Positions 15,248 to 23,838 of a stretch of 31,029 nt of DNA are shown in pieces. Source of the DNA: Rubricella sp038526735 (GTDB lineage: Bacteria > Pseudomonadota > Alphaproteobacteria > Rhodobacterales > Rhodobacteraceae); contig JBCBGM010000032.1 in assembly GCA_038526735.1 (NCBI GenBank), forward strand, positions 1 through 31,029. Reading direction: 5' to 3'. The notes under the pieces were generated by a model. The model did not search any database and was not told where the DNA came from. It saw only the letters and a program-made list of their open reading frames with translations. The position numbers were made by a program, and so were the translations under genes. Every line of letters begins with the position of its first letter. The first letter of the stretch is position 1.

Positions 15248-15652
15248 TTACAGGGGCTGATCGCCGGTTCCGCTGGCGTAGTCCTTCAACTCTTGCAGCG
15301 CGGAGCCGGTGGCTGCGTTAATCTCTGCCTTGAGGCGCGACCGCTCCGCATTTCCGGCCACAATCGCGCGGGAGAGGGAAGCGATCTGTGCGTCATCCTG
15401 GGTGTTGTGGGCTGTGCGCATGGCCTCTTCCAGGTCCCAAAGGGTGGTGTTGGTCGCCGCGAGGGCGTTTGCGAGGTCGTGAAGCTGTGACAGGTCCACC
15501 CCGGCCTCTGTCAGCGCGGCTTCAAGCTCGGCCTGCTCCGCCCCTGCCGCAGCGCGTGCCTTCGGCGCTCGCAGACGCTCGGCTTTCAGCGCCAGAATGG
15601 TGATCCGGTCGAGCACATCGCCCACAGCGGCGGGCACCAACACGCGGGTCAT
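15248..15652 (-). CDS. DUF6165-family protein
   Basis: 134 residues from the ATG at 15650-15652. The start, MTRVLVPAAVGDVLDRITILALKAERL, matches the DUF6165 pattern (a short strand, then GEV-DKITILEIK). The rest is mainly helical and charged, probably coiled-coil: DLANALAATNTTLWDLEEAMR and SRLKAEINAATGSALQELKDY. No function is established for the family; members are typically found near TPR glycosyltransferases, as here. The start overlaps the stop of the upstream TPR-glycosyltransferase gene (ATGA), so the two are translated together and may form a complex. The long open frame upstream of the chosen start is a shadow of that gene. Confidence 0.75.
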   Translation of the reverse strand: MTRVLVPAAVGDVLDRITILALKAERLRAPKARAAAGAEQAELEAALTEAGVDLSQLHDLANALAATNTTLWDLEEAMRTAHNTQDDAQIASLSRAIVAGNAERSRLKAEINAATGSALQELKDYASGTGDQPL

Positions 15653-17037
15653 GCGGCCCCCCGCGCGCCACTGCGCCACTCCGCGAGTTCCTGCGCCAGT
15701 GCCGCTTTCACCCGCGCAAATACCCCGTCCCAATTCCCATGCTCGGTTTGGCGGAAAAGGCGCGCGGACGGATACCAGGGCGTGCGGTCGCCGAAATCCG
15801 AGCTGAAGTAGAAGTAAGGCACCTTATGCACCAAAATCCACGTCGGTTTGCCCAGAGAGGCCGCCAAATGCGCCACGCAGGTATCTGTGGTGATGATCAA
15901 ATCCATCTCCTCCATCACACCCACAGCATCCGCGTAATCCGTGTCACTGCTGGAGGCGTCCACCGTGATCCGCGCGGCGGGATCGTCGAGATAGGGCTGC
16001 AAAAGCTCGCCCTTGTAGAGCGAAAAGAAGGTCGTGCCTTCCAACTTAGCCAGGTCCAGAAACCGGTGATGCGTGGTGGAGCGGGCGTAGTTCATCACAA
16101 ACCCATGCGAGCCCGCCCAGCAAAACCCGACTTTGAACAGCTCGGAGTAGGGCGCAACGATCTTTCGCGCGCGCTGACGGGCTTCGGCGGGCGCGCGCAT
16201 CGGGATCGGAGGCGGCAGGCGCTCAGGGCTGGCCCGAAAATATCCGGGCAGGGAGATCAGGGTCATCATGTTGTCGTAGGTCTCAAAGGCGTCAGTGTCC
16301 TCTACGACCTCATCCACGGCCTCAATGGATTGAAAGAGTCGCCGCATCGGCCCCCGCGCTGCCATCGAGACATGCCCCCCCATCGCCTTGACCATCGGAA
16401 TAAAGCGCGCTGTCGCCACGCAGTCTCCGTTGCCCTCGTCCTGCTTTAGCAAGACCCTTCGCCCCGTCAGATCGCGCGTCTGGATTGGCAAACGCCGCCC
16501 CGGTTTTTGTGAGGGGTTCTCCCAGACCGGGCGGGCGCGGAGTTTGTATCCTTCAGTGTAGCGGCCCAGCTGCATATAGATCAGCCCCAACCCCTGCTGG
16601 ATTTGATAGCCGCCCGGCTCCAACTCCAGCGCGCGCTCATAAAGCTCCCGCGCCTCTTCGAACCGACCGTCACGCACGATATGCGCGCCAAAACTTGCGA
16701 AGGCTCCGGGCAGGTCCGGGTAAAGCTCTAGCGCGCGGCGAGCATAGGCTTCGCCTGCATCGAGTTCCCAGCGCCGGGCGCAGACGTTGGCCATACCGTT
16801 CAGCGCACCGGCGTGCTCTGGCGCGCGCGCGAGCACCTCCTGAAAAGCGCGCTCGGCCAGATCCGCGTCATGCAAAGAAAGGGCCGCAGTGCCCAAGGTC
16901 GCCCAGCCGTGCACACTGTCTGGGTTGGTGTGCAGATACTCTTCGATCAACGGGACCGCATCGCGCGGACGTTTGTTATCCATAAGCGCTTGGGCGCGGA
17001 TGATTTGCTCGGCGTGAAGGCGGCGGGTGAGCGGCAT
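15649..17037 (-). CDS. TPR protein with glycosyltransferase family 9-like domain
   Basis: 462 residues. Residues about 10-160 contain several tetratricopeptide repeats (for example AERAFQEVLARAPEHAGALNGMA and EARELYERALELEPGGYQIQQGLGLIYMQLGRY). The C-terminal half resembles heptosyltransferase/GT9 folds: LLKQDEGNGDCVATARFIP, VGFCWAGS, and MDLIITTDTCVAHLAASLGKPTW, where the TD-x-x-VAHLA-x-LGKP block is the nucleotide-sugar site. Proteins of this type act in O-linked or surface glycosylation; substrate unknown. GTG 17056-17058 or ATG 17035-17037 could start it; I take the ATG because family proteins begin close to the first TPR and GAG lies at a suitable distance. It heads the ten-gene minus-strand run. 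Confidence 0.83.
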   Translation of the reverse strand: MPLTRRLHAEQIIRAQALMDNKRPRDAVPLIEEYLHTNPDSVHGWATLGTAALSLHDADLAERAFQEVLARAPEHAGALNGMANVCARRWELDAGEAYARRALELYPDLPGAFASFGAHIVRDGRFEEARELYERALELEPGGYQIQQGLGLIYMQLGRYTEGYKLRARPVWENPSQKPGRRLPIQTRDLTGRRVLLKQDEGNGDCVATARFIPMVKAMGGHVSMAARGPMRRLFQSIEAVDEVVEDTDAFETYDNMMTLISLPGYFRASPERLPPPIPMRAPAEARQRARKIVAPYSELFKVGFCWAGSHGFVMNYARSTTHHRFLDLAKLEGTTFFSLYKGELLQPYLDDPAARITVDASSSDTDYADAVGVMEEMDLIITTDTCVAHLAASLGKPTWILVHKVPYFYFSSDFGDRTPWYPSARLFRQTEHGNWDGVFARVKAALAQELAEWRSGARGAA

Positions 17038-17158
17038 GGGGCACTCGAATGGTTGCACGCGGATTTTAGGCTGCCGCGGCGCACAAGCTCAAGCGTTGGC
17101 GCTTTGCACCACTCTGCGAAACCCCTAAGTCTACGTGCGTGAGCGCGAGAGTGAGCCG

Positions 17159-18547
17159 ATGACCGACCACCCCACCCCAGAGCACAGCCCCTCCAGCGAC
17201 CCGGAGTATGGGCTGAACGCCGCCACGATTGATGCGATCCTTGCGGCCCTTGAGGTGGGCGCGCGGGACCGGCTTATTGCCTATCTTGAGCCGCTGCACC
17301 CCGCTGATATCGCGGATTTCATTGAACAAATTGGTGCGGATGCGCGCGCGCGCCTGATCACACTCTGGGGCCCGCAGATCGATGCGGATTTCGTCTTTGA
17401 GCTGGAAGAGGGGATGCGCGACGAGGTTACGGCGCTGTTGTCTCCGGCGCAGATTGCCGAAGCGGTCAAAGATCGCGACACGGATGATCTTGTCTATCTG
17501 GTCGAGGATCTTGCGAGTGAAGAGCAGGAAGCCGTGCTCGATGCGCTCGACGAGACAGACCGTGTCGCCGTGGAGGCGGCGCTGGAGTATCCGGAATACT
17601 CCGCCGGTCGCCTCATGCAGCGCACCGTCGTCACAGCGCCAACGCATTGGAGTGTGGGCGATATCATCGACTTCATGCGCTCCACCGAAGAGTTGCCCGA
17701 GCAATTCTACGACATCGTTATCGTTGACCCGGCGTATCACCCGGTTGGCGAAGTGCGTCTCGGCAAGGTCATGGCCTCCAAGCGTGAGGTGATGCTCGCG
17801 GACCTGATGGAGAAGGACTTTCGCGTCATCCCGGTTGAGCAAAGCCAGGAAGATGTCGCATACGCCTTTAACCAATACCACATGATCCAGGCCCCAGTGG
17901 TCGATCAAGATGGCCGCTTGGTTGGCGCGATCACCATGGATGACGCGATGGAGGTGCTCGAGGATGAGGCGCATGAGGATATGCTGCGCCTCGCCGGTGT
18001 CGGTGCAGAGGAAGAGCTGACCGACAACATCTGGGACACCACCCGCCAGCGCTTTCCGTGGTTGGCGGTTAATCTGGCCACAGCCGTTTTGGCCTCTGCG
18101 GTGATCGCGGTCTTTGAAGAGACGATCGCGGCGCTCGTGGCTTTGGCAGTGCTGATGCCGATCATCGCGTCCATGGGTGGCAACGCAGGCACGCAGTCGC
18201 TCACCGTGGCCGTGCGCGCGCTCGCGACCCGAGACCTCACCCCCGCCAACGCCTGGCGCGTGATCCGGCGCGAGGTTGCTGCCGGGTTGCTCAACGGCGT
18301 GGCCTTTGCGGTGATCATTGGGGGTCTGGGCGCGGCGTGGTTCGGTTCTCCGATGCTTGGTGTGGTGCTGGCGGTGGCGATGGTGGTGAACATGGTCGTC
18401 GCTGGGCTTGCGGGGGTGCTGATTCCCTTAGCATTGGACCGCGTGGGCGCGGACCCGGCGCTGGCCTCAGGCACGTTTGTCACCACGGTGACGGATGTTG
18501 TGGGCTTCTTTGCGTTTCTGGGCTTGGCGGCGATGGTCCTGCTGTGA
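17159..18547 (+). CDS. mgtE: Magnesium transporter MgtE
   Basis: 462 residues. The N-domain (about 30-130, with LEPLHPADIADFIEQ and LLSPAQIAEAVKDRDTDDLVYLVEDL), two CBS domains (about 135-260) and a five-helix membrane domain (about 285-460) with the conserved LMPIIASMGGNAGTQSLTVAVRALA are all present. MgtE proteins are Mg2+-gated channels closed by Mg2+ bound to the cytosolic domain. A GTG eight codons upstream is possible, but ATG 17159 has GAGAGTGAG upstream. The stop overlaps the GTG start of the next gene by 4 bases. The 121 bases before it separate it from the divergent TPR-glycosyltransferase gene and should hold both promoters; no strong box was recognised. Confidence 0.95.
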   Translation: MTDHPTPEHSPSSDPEYGLNAATIDAILAALEVGARDRLIAYLEPLHPADIADFIEQIGADARARLITLWGPQIDADFVFELEEGMRDEVTALLSPAQIAEAVKDRDTDDLVYLVEDLASEEQEAVLDALDETDRVAVEAALEYPEYSAGRLMQRTVVTAPTHWSVGDIIDFMRSTEELPEQFYDIVIVDPAYHPVGEVRLGKVMASKREVMLADLMEKDFRVIPVEQSQEDVAYAFNQYHMIQAPVVDQDGRLVGAITMDDAMEVLEDEAHEDMLRLAGVGAEEELTDNIWDTTRQRFPWLAVNLATAVLASAVIAVFEETIAALVALAVLMPIIASMGGNAGTQSLTVAVRALATRDLTPANAWRVIRREVAAGLLNGVAFAVIIGGLGAAWFGSPMLGVVLAVAMVVNMVVAGLAGVLIPLALDRVGADPALASGTFVTTVTDVVGFFAFLGLAAMVLL

Positions 18548-19242
18548 GGATCATCCTCGTCCACGGCGCGTGGCATGGTGCGTGGTGCTGGGATGCTGTG
18601 GCGCAGCTGCTGCGCGACGCGGGGCATACTGTGGAAACGCCCACACTGAAGGGGGTTGGGGAGCGGGCAGGGGAGTTGGATGCGTCTGTCGATCTGAACA
18701 CACATATCGATCAGCTTGCTGGTATGCTGAAGGCCGACGCCCCCGCGCTGCTGGTTGGCCACTCCTACGGCGGGGCTGTCACGTTAGGGGCGGCGGACCG
18801 CGTGCCAGACGGTGTTACCGCTCTCGTGCAGCTCGATGCCCAGCAACCCGAACCGGGAACAACTCTGTTTGATCTCGTGCCCGAAGAGGCCCGCGACAGA
18901 CGCCGGGCCGAGGCCGCGGCCTCCCGCGGTGGGCTGACCTTCAGCCCCGGCGACATCTCAAAACTCGGGTTGTCCGAAGAGCTCACCGCCGAAATCGCCC
19001 CCAAACTCACGCCGCACCCAGTGCAGACTTACGAAACCCCCTTAACCCTCATGCACCCAATCGGCGCCGGAAAACCCTGCACCTACATCGCCTGCACCGA
19101 TCCGCCCTATGCCCCACTCGCCACCCACCGCCACCGCGCGGCCGCTCTTGGCTGGCCCGTCATCGAGCTCACAACCGGCCATGACGCCATGCTTTCCGCC
19201 CCCGCAGAGGTCGCCGCGCTCATCCATAAATCCACGCGCTAG
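18544..19242 (+). CDS. Alpha/beta hydrolase
   Basis: 232 residues from a GTG that overlaps the mgtE stop (GTGA). The first strand and oxyanion region are ILVHGAWHGAWCWD; the nucleophile elbow is VGHSYGG (Ser74); ACTDPPY provides a likely acid region and TTGHDAML the catalytic His. This is the short EstC/salicylate-esterase-like hydrolase type with HGAWHGAW. Substrate unknown, cytoplasmic by sequence. The open frame continues upstream through mgtE in another phase, but homology begins at the GTG. Co-translation with the magnesium transporter does not reveal its role. Confidence 0.88.
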   Translation: MRIILVHGAWHGAWCWDAVAQLLRDAGHTVETPTLKGVGERAGELDASVDLNTHIDQLAGMLKADAPALLVGHSYGGAVTLGAADRVPDGVTALVQLDAQQPEPGTTLFDLVPEEARDRRRAEAAASRGGLTFSPGDISKLGLSEELTAEIAPKLTPHPVQTYETPLTLMHPIGAGKPCTYIACTDPPYAPLATHRHRAAALGWPVIELTTGHDAMLSAPAEVAALIHKSTR

Positions 19243-19273
19243 GTCGAAAACCGGGCCCCAGCCCTTCCATCAA

Positions 19274-19298
19274 GCGGCAGAGGCGATATATCCGCCGC
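19274..19298 (+). promoter_or_regulatory. Dyad upstream of sodB
   Basis: GCGGC and GCCGC (5-bp arms) enclose an AT-rich GATATATC palindrome in the 86-base gap before the superoxide dismutase gene, 31 bases before its ATG. It may be an operator or contain a -10 box. Sequence pattern only. Confidence 0.22.
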
Positions 19299-19328
19299 AA
19301 AGCAACCCGAACCAACGAGGGACCTCAC

Positions 19329-19928
19329 ATGGCTTTCACGCTTCCTGATCTGCCGTATGCTCACGACGCTCTTGCCGATCTTGGCATGTCGAAAGAGACG
19401 ATGGAGTATCACCACGACCTCCACCACGCAGCCTACGTCACCAACGGCAACAAGCTGATTGAGGGCACCGAGTGGGCGGACAAGTCTCTCGAAGACATCA
19501 TCACCGGCACCTATCAGGCTGGCGCGGTTGCCCAGAACGGCATCTTCAACAATGCCTCCCAGCATTGGAACCACATCCAGTTTTGGGAAATGATGGGTCC
19601 CGGCGAGGGCGGCATGCCCGGTGAGCTGGAAGCTGCAATTGTTGAGAGCTTTGGCTCCGTCGATGAGTTCAAGTCGCAGTTCTCCGCCGCAGGTGCGGGC
19701 CAGTTCGGCTCTGGCTGGTGCTGGCTGGTGAAAGACACCGACGGCGCGCTCAAGGTCACCAAGACCGAAAACGGTGTGAACCCGCTCTGCTTTGGCCAGA
19801 CCGCCCTTCTGGGCTGCGACGTGTGGGAGCATTCCTACTACATCGACTTCCGCAACAAGCGCCCGGCCTACCTGTCGAACTTCCTCGACAAGCTGGTGAA
19901 CTGGGAGAACGTCGCCTCTCGCATGTGA
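19329..19928 (+). CDS. sodB: Superoxide dismutase, iron type
   Basis: 199 residues. Metal ligands are His28 (MEYHHDLHH), His82 (QHWNH), Asp164 and His168 (CDVWEHSYY). The second-sphere Gln lies in FNNASQ (Gln78), the position used by iron enzymes, rather than in the C-terminal domain as in manganese enzymes, so Fe is the likely metal; some homologues accept either. It converts superoxide to peroxide and oxygen in the cytoplasm; there is no signal peptide. GAGGGA lies six bases before ATG. A strong terminator follows 20 bases after the stop, so it is probably a single-gene transcript. Confidence 0.96.
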   Translation: MAFTLPDLPYAHDALADLGMSKETMEYHHDLHHAAYVTNGNKLIEGTEWADKSLEDIITGTYQAGAVAQNGIFNNASQHWNHIQFWEMMGPGEGGMPGELEAAIVESFGSVDEFKSQFSAAGAGQFGSGWCWLVKDTDGALKVTKTENGVNPLCFGQTALLGCDVWEHSYYIDFRNKRPAYLSNFLDKLVNWENVASRM

Positions 19929-19947
19929 GGGTGATGGTCTGAGAGAT

Positions 19948-19983
19948 AAACCCCGCCCGGCGCAGGCCGCGGCGGGGTTTTTT
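19948..19983 (+). terminator. Rho-independent terminator after sodB
   Basis: AAACCCCGCC (19948-19957) pairs perfectly with GGCGGGGTTT (19971-19980); the 13-base loop can add a CGGC/GCCG stem; TTT follows, making a T6 run with the stem end. Confidence 0.92.
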
Positions 19984-20073
19984 GTGTCTGGCCGGGTAAT
20001 TGCCGCGATGGCTTTGCGTGCGGGCCTAGCTTAGAAACGGGATCATGTCGTCCGCATCGAATTCCACAGTCCT

Positions 20074-21552
20074 GTGACACGCCTGCGATCCCTCACGACG
20101 CCGGTGGCACTCTATTGGCTCATCGCAGGGGCGCTGCTCGGAACAGCGGCGGTTGTTGCGGCGCTGAACGCCCCCCATGACGCGCCGAACCAGGATATCT
20201 GGCAGCATATCGCCACGCTTCGGGCCTTGATCGATGGGCGCGGCTCCCCCAGCAATCCGTTCCTCGCGACCGAAGACACCAGCCGCCATTTCAGCGCGCT
20301 TTGGGTGGCTGCGGCGTGGCTCGGAGGGTCACTGGGCCTGAACCCTTTCACGATCTTCGCTGCGGCGGGCGGCGTGTCGATGCTGGTGCTGGCGGCGGGC
20401 CTCTATGCGTTTTGCGTCGCCTATTTTCGAACCGCTTGGGGGGCCATTCTCCTCCTCCCGCTCATCCTCTTCGGCTGGGTGATCGAGGTGGAGCACACCG
20501 GGTATCTCTCGTTTCGCACATTGCTTTTCGCGGCGGCCTATCCGGCGACGATCATGGCGGGGATGTGTTTTGCCCTTTGGGCGCTTGTCATTCAGGTCTT
20601 GCGCCAACCGGGGCTGACCGTCGCCCTCGTGCCGCTTGTCGCGCTGATGCTGGCAACGCACCAGCTGGGCGCGCTGATCGGCCTTGTCGTTGCCGGATCG
20701 CTGATCCTGCTGTGGCCGGAGGGTGTGTTTCGCACCCGGCTGGCGGCGAGTTTCGCTTGTGTCGTGGGGATCGCCCTGTCGCTCTTGTGGCCCTTCTACA
20801 ACCCAATCGGGATGATGCTTAGAGGCAGCAGCTCAAGTTGGGACGGGGGCCCGGATTTCTACCGGATTGATGTGATTGCGGCGTTGTTGCTCCCCGCCGG
20901 GTTGGGGTTTCTGGGGCTCAGAGATCGTAAGGCCAGACCTTTTTTGCTCGCGCTGGGCCTCTTCACAGGGCTCTATGCGCTGGGGTTTTTGGGGCTGCAG
21001 GTCGCGAGCCGGTTTTTCGTGCCAGTGACGCTGATCCTGCAAATCGGACTGGTGAGCTTGTTACTGGAGTTGGGCAAGGCGCTGCACATTGGAGACGCTT
21101 TAAAGCGCCTCACCGCAGTGGTGTTCGCGCTCGCTCTCTTTGGCATCGCCGCCCACACCGTGAGCGCGTTTCAAGCGGCCCATATCGAGCGGCGAACAAG
21201 CCCCGTCTCGCCCTATGCAGCTGCATTTGCGCTGACCCAAGACCTCCCAAACGACGTCCCGATTGCCGCCCACGGCCTCAGCGTTTGGCCCGTCGTGGCC
21301 ACGGGCCAGCGGGTGATTTCAATCCCTTGGCCCGAACCCGGTATTCCTGATTTGGCAGAGCGCCAATCCGTCACCGCGGGTCTCTTTGAGGCCGGCGTTT
21401 CATGGCAAACACGCCTTGAGCGTGCGAGTGCGGCGGGTGTCACCACCCTAATCATCGACGACCGGCTGATTGCTGCGGAGAGTCTTGCTGAATTCATTCG
21501 GAACGCCAGCAGCGCCCAAAACATCGCAACCTACTGGCGGTTCGATCTCTAG
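20074..21552 (+). CDS. Polytopic membrane protein, possible GT-C-like glycosyltransferase
   Basis: 492 residues from a GTG with no clear ribosome-binding site. It has about ten hydrophobic segments, beginning at VALYWLIAGALLGTAAVVAAL (about 11-31). The first extramembrane loop contains HDAPNQDIWQHIATLRALIDG and NPFLATEDTSRHF, reminiscent of the acidic loop after the first helix in GT-C lipid-sugar-dependent transferases, and the C-terminal 120 residues form a soluble domain (PNDVPIAAHGLSVWPVVATG, TTLIIDDRLIAAESLA). I do not recognise a named family. A GT-C enzyme or a membrane protein of the O-antigen type are both possible. Its stop overlaps the stop of the convergent LOG gene. Confidence 0.7.
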   Translation: MTRLRSLTTPVALYWLIAGALLGTAAVVAALNAPHDAPNQDIWQHIATLRALIDGRGSPSNPFLATEDTSRHFSALWVAAAWLGGSLGLNPFTIFAAAGGVSMLVLAAGLYAFCVAYFRTAWGAILLLPLILFGWVIEVEHTGYLSFRTLLFAAAYPATIMAGMCFALWALVIQVLRQPGLTVALVPLVALMLATHQLGALIGLVVAGSLILLWPEGVFRTRLAASFACVVGIALSLLWPFYNPIGMMLRGSSSSWDGGPDFYRIDVIAALLLPAGLGFLGLRDRKARPFLLALGLFTGLYALGFLGLQVASRFFVPVTLILQIGLVSLLLELGKALHIGDALKRLTAVVFALALFGIAAHTVSAFQAAHIERRTSPVSPYAAAFALTQDLPNDVPIAAHGLSVWPVVATGQRVISIPWPEPGIPDLAERQSVTAGLFEAGVSWQTRLERASAAGVTTLIIDDRLIAAESLAEFIRNASSAQNIATYWRFDL

Positions 21553-22112
21553 CCTCTCGCGCCCCGCAACTCGGCCAAACGCTCCAGCACCGCCTCGGGT
21601 GTGTCGAAAACCTCCAGCATGTCTGGAAAACTCGGTTTGGCGAAGCCTTGTGCGATGATCGTGTTGAGCAGCGCGAGCAGGCCGTCCCAGTAGCCAGCCG
21701 TATTCAGCAATAAAATCGGTTTGGAGTGCAGGCCGAGTTGGCGCCAGGTCATCACTTCAAAGAGCTCATCAAGGGTGCCGGGGCCGCCGGGTAGGGTCAG
21801 AACCGCATCGGAGTTCGTAAACATCACCTTTTTGCGCTCATGCATGGTTTCGGTGACGACATAGGTCTGGATGTCTGTCTTCCCGACCTCCCAATCCACG
21901 AGATGCTGTGGGATCACGCCAAAGACCTCTCCGCCCGCGCCCATCGCGGCACTCGCGACCCGGCCCATCACCCCAATATCGCCCGCCCCATAGACCAGAC
22001 GCATACGCTGAGCGGCCAAGCCCTCACCGATGACTTCGGCATCACGCAGATATGCCGGAACGGCCCCATCGCGCGATCCGCAATAGACACAAACACTGAA
22101 AGGGTGGGGCAT
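21549..22112 (-). CDS. LOG-family protein (cytokinin riboside monophosphate phosphoribohydrolase type, TIGR00730)
   Basis: 187 residues. VYCGSRDG at the N-terminus, VYGAGDIGVMG (40-50), the conserved Arg-Lys pair (93-94) and LPGGPGTLDELFE (107-119) are the marks of LOG proteins once annotated as lysine decarboxylases. Known members remove ribose 5-phosphate from nucleoside monophosphates, releasing free bases such as cytokinins or adenine-like products; its cellular role in bacteria of this group is not clear. The ATG is preceded only by a weak purine-rich stretch. It is divergent from the LysM gene, with a 127-base gap. Confidence 0.92.
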   Translation of the reverse strand: MPHPFSVCVYCGSRDGAVPAYLRDAEVIGEGLAAQRMRLVYGAGDIGVMGRVASAAMGAGGEVFGVIPQHLVDWEVGKTDIQTYVVTETMHERKKVMFTNSDAVLTLPGGPGTLDELFEVMTWRQLGLHSKPILLLNTAGYWDGLLALLNTIIAQGFAKPSFPDMLEVFDTPEAVLERLAELRGARG

Positions 22113-22161
22113 TGGCTTATCTTTCGCTCATAAGGTCTTGACCGGGCATGGCATCTGCTGC

Positions 22162-22179
22162 GCTGTAGCAGTATACAGC
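22162..22179. promoter_or_regulatory. Inverted repeat between the divergent LOG and LysM genes
   Basis: GCTGTA and TACAGC form a perfect 6-bp dyad with a six-base spacer, overlapping an alternative CTGCT/AGCAG pairing. It lies midway in the divergent promoter region and may be an operator. A TTGACC (22138-22143) lies upstream without a well-placed -10 box. Confidence 0.28.
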
Positions 22180-22239
22180 CTGCGTTCCCAGCGGTGAGGG
22201 GCCGCTTGGGACAACAGCTTTGAAGAAAGGGCATGCGGG

Positions 22240-23838
22240 ATGAAGCGCGAATGGCTCGCTGCGGCTTTGGTGGTTGCTCTGATCGTGGCGGCGATTTTTG
22301 TCGGACTTCAGGAGCAGTCTGTTGAGGACGACAGGACGCTGGTTCAGGTGCCAGCGGCTGAGGTGCCTCTCGAGACGCCCTCCGAAGCGCTTGAGGTGCC
22401 CGAGGTTGCCGGGGCGGAGGCTGTGCCCACACCGCAGATCCCCGAGGCGACGGAGACTGAGGTCGCTCAGCCGACCGTGACCGCAGAAGCCGAAGCTGCG
22501 TCGGGCGATGGTGCGAGCACTGAAGCGCAGGTCGCTGAGCAAACCACCGCTATCGAGGCCAGCGAGGGCTCCGGTGAGACTGCGGTTCAAGAAGACGTCG
22601 CGGAGAGTGCGGTCTCTGACGATGCCGTCAACACCGAAGACGTCACGCAAACGGCTGAACTGACGACCAAGACGACCGAGGCTGAGACCGTCGCCGAAGA
22701 AACCTCCGCGGCACCGGCGGAATCTGAGGTTACGGAGGAGACCGCCGCGGCACCCGCTGCGCCAGAGACCACGGAAACAACCACCACCACCGAGAGCACC
22801 ACTCCTGCCGAAGACACCACCGAAACCACGGAGCTCGCCATCCTCGACGCGCCAGAGCCTGAGGCCGCAGAGCCTCTGACTGAGGGCTTTTCTGTGCCGA
22901 GCTTCGACCTTGTGCGGGTCGAGACGGACGGTACTGCGATTGCCGCCGGGCGCGCAGCCCCCGGTGCTACTGTGCGAGTGTTGCTTGATGGTGTGGAGGT
23001 TACGCGGGCGAGTGCGTCGAGCCGTGGAGAGTTCGTCGCTTTCTTCACCGCCTACACCTCCGCCGCGCCGCAGGAGGTTTCGCTGCTTGCCGACGGCCCA
23101 GACGACGAAAGCCGCAGCTCGGTTGAGAACGTGATTATCATCGTGGCCCCGTCTGCCACGGCCGAAGACGACGCGATTGTCGAGGCTGAGACAGAGGGTG
23201 AGGCCGCCACGACCACCACCGAAACACCCAGCACAACAGAGACAGCCGCCGAGCCGCTGGTCATGCGCAGCACGGCGGATGGCGTTGAGGTGATCTCGGG
23301 TGGGGCTGTCGCCGACGCCACCCAGGTAAGCTTCGTCTCGATTTCTTATTCGGTGATGGGCAATGTCGTGGTCACCGGGAGCGGCACCCCCGCTGCACGG
23401 CTGATCATCTACATCGACGATGCCCCCGTCGGCCAAGGCCGCGTGCGCGATGATGGCCGCTGGCGCGTCGTTCTGCGCGATATCGAGGCGGGGCTCTACA
23501 CGCTGCGGGTCGATCAGCTGAACAGCCTTGATGAGATCACCAGCCGTGCCGAAACGCCCTTCCAGCGTGTTTTCCCCGAAGTGCCGGATGAAGAGGTTGA
23601 GGTTGCTGAGGCAACCGAGACCCAAGAACAGGCCAGCCCTGCGGCAGAAGCTTTGCCCACCCGCGAACGCCCCCGCCGCATTGTCGTGCAACCCGGCAAC
23701 AACCTCTGGACCATCGCGCGGGTAGAACTCGGTGAGGGCACGCGCTTTACGCAGATCTTTGAGGCTAATGCCGACCAGATCCGCGACCCTGATCTGATCT
23801 ATCCCGGGCAGGTCTTTACCCTCGAAACCACAGAATAA
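22240..23838 (+). CDS. LysM-domain envelope protein with Thr/Glu-rich region
   Basis: 532 residues. One N-terminal membrane helix (about 5-22, WLAAALVVALIVAAIFVG) anchors the protein; about 28-210 is a low-complexity region rich in Glu, Thr, Ala and Val with many TTETT-like runs; about 220-310 and 335-440 look like beta-rich Ig-like domains (ATVRVLLDGVEVTRASASSRGEF; GTPAARLIIYIDDAPVGQGRVRDDG); the C-terminus (about 480-530) is a LysM domain with VVQPGNNLWTIARVELG and DLIYPGQVFTL. It probably spans from inner membrane to peptidoglycan. LysM proteins with this layout are common in Rhodobacteraceae; the exact job is unknown. The ATG follows AAAGGG and GCGGG. Confidence 0.9.
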   Translation: MKREWLAAALVVALIVAAIFVGLQEQSVEDDRTLVQVPAAEVPLETPSEALEVPEVAGAEAVPTPQIPEATETEVAQPTVTAEAEAASGDGASTEAQVAEQTTAIEASEGSGETAVQEDVAESAVSDDAVNTEDVTQTAELTTKTTEAETVAEETSAAPAESEVTEETAAAPAAPETTETTTTTESTTPAEDTTETTELAILDAPEPEAAEPLTEGFSVPSFDLVRVETDGTAIAAGRAAPGATVRVLLDGVEVTRASASSRGEFVAFFTAYTSAAPQEVSLLADGPDDESRSSVENVIIIVAPSATAEDDAIVEAETEGEAATTTTETPSTTETAAEPLVMRSTADGVEVISGGAVADATQVSFVSISYSVMGNVVVTGSGTPAARLIIYIDDAPVGQGRVRDDGRWRVVLRDIEAGLYTLRVDQLNSLDEITSRAETPFQRVFPEVPDEEVEVAEATETQEQASPAAEALPTRERPRRIVVQPGNNLWTIARVELGEGTRFTQIFEANADQIRDPDLIYPGQVFTLETTE

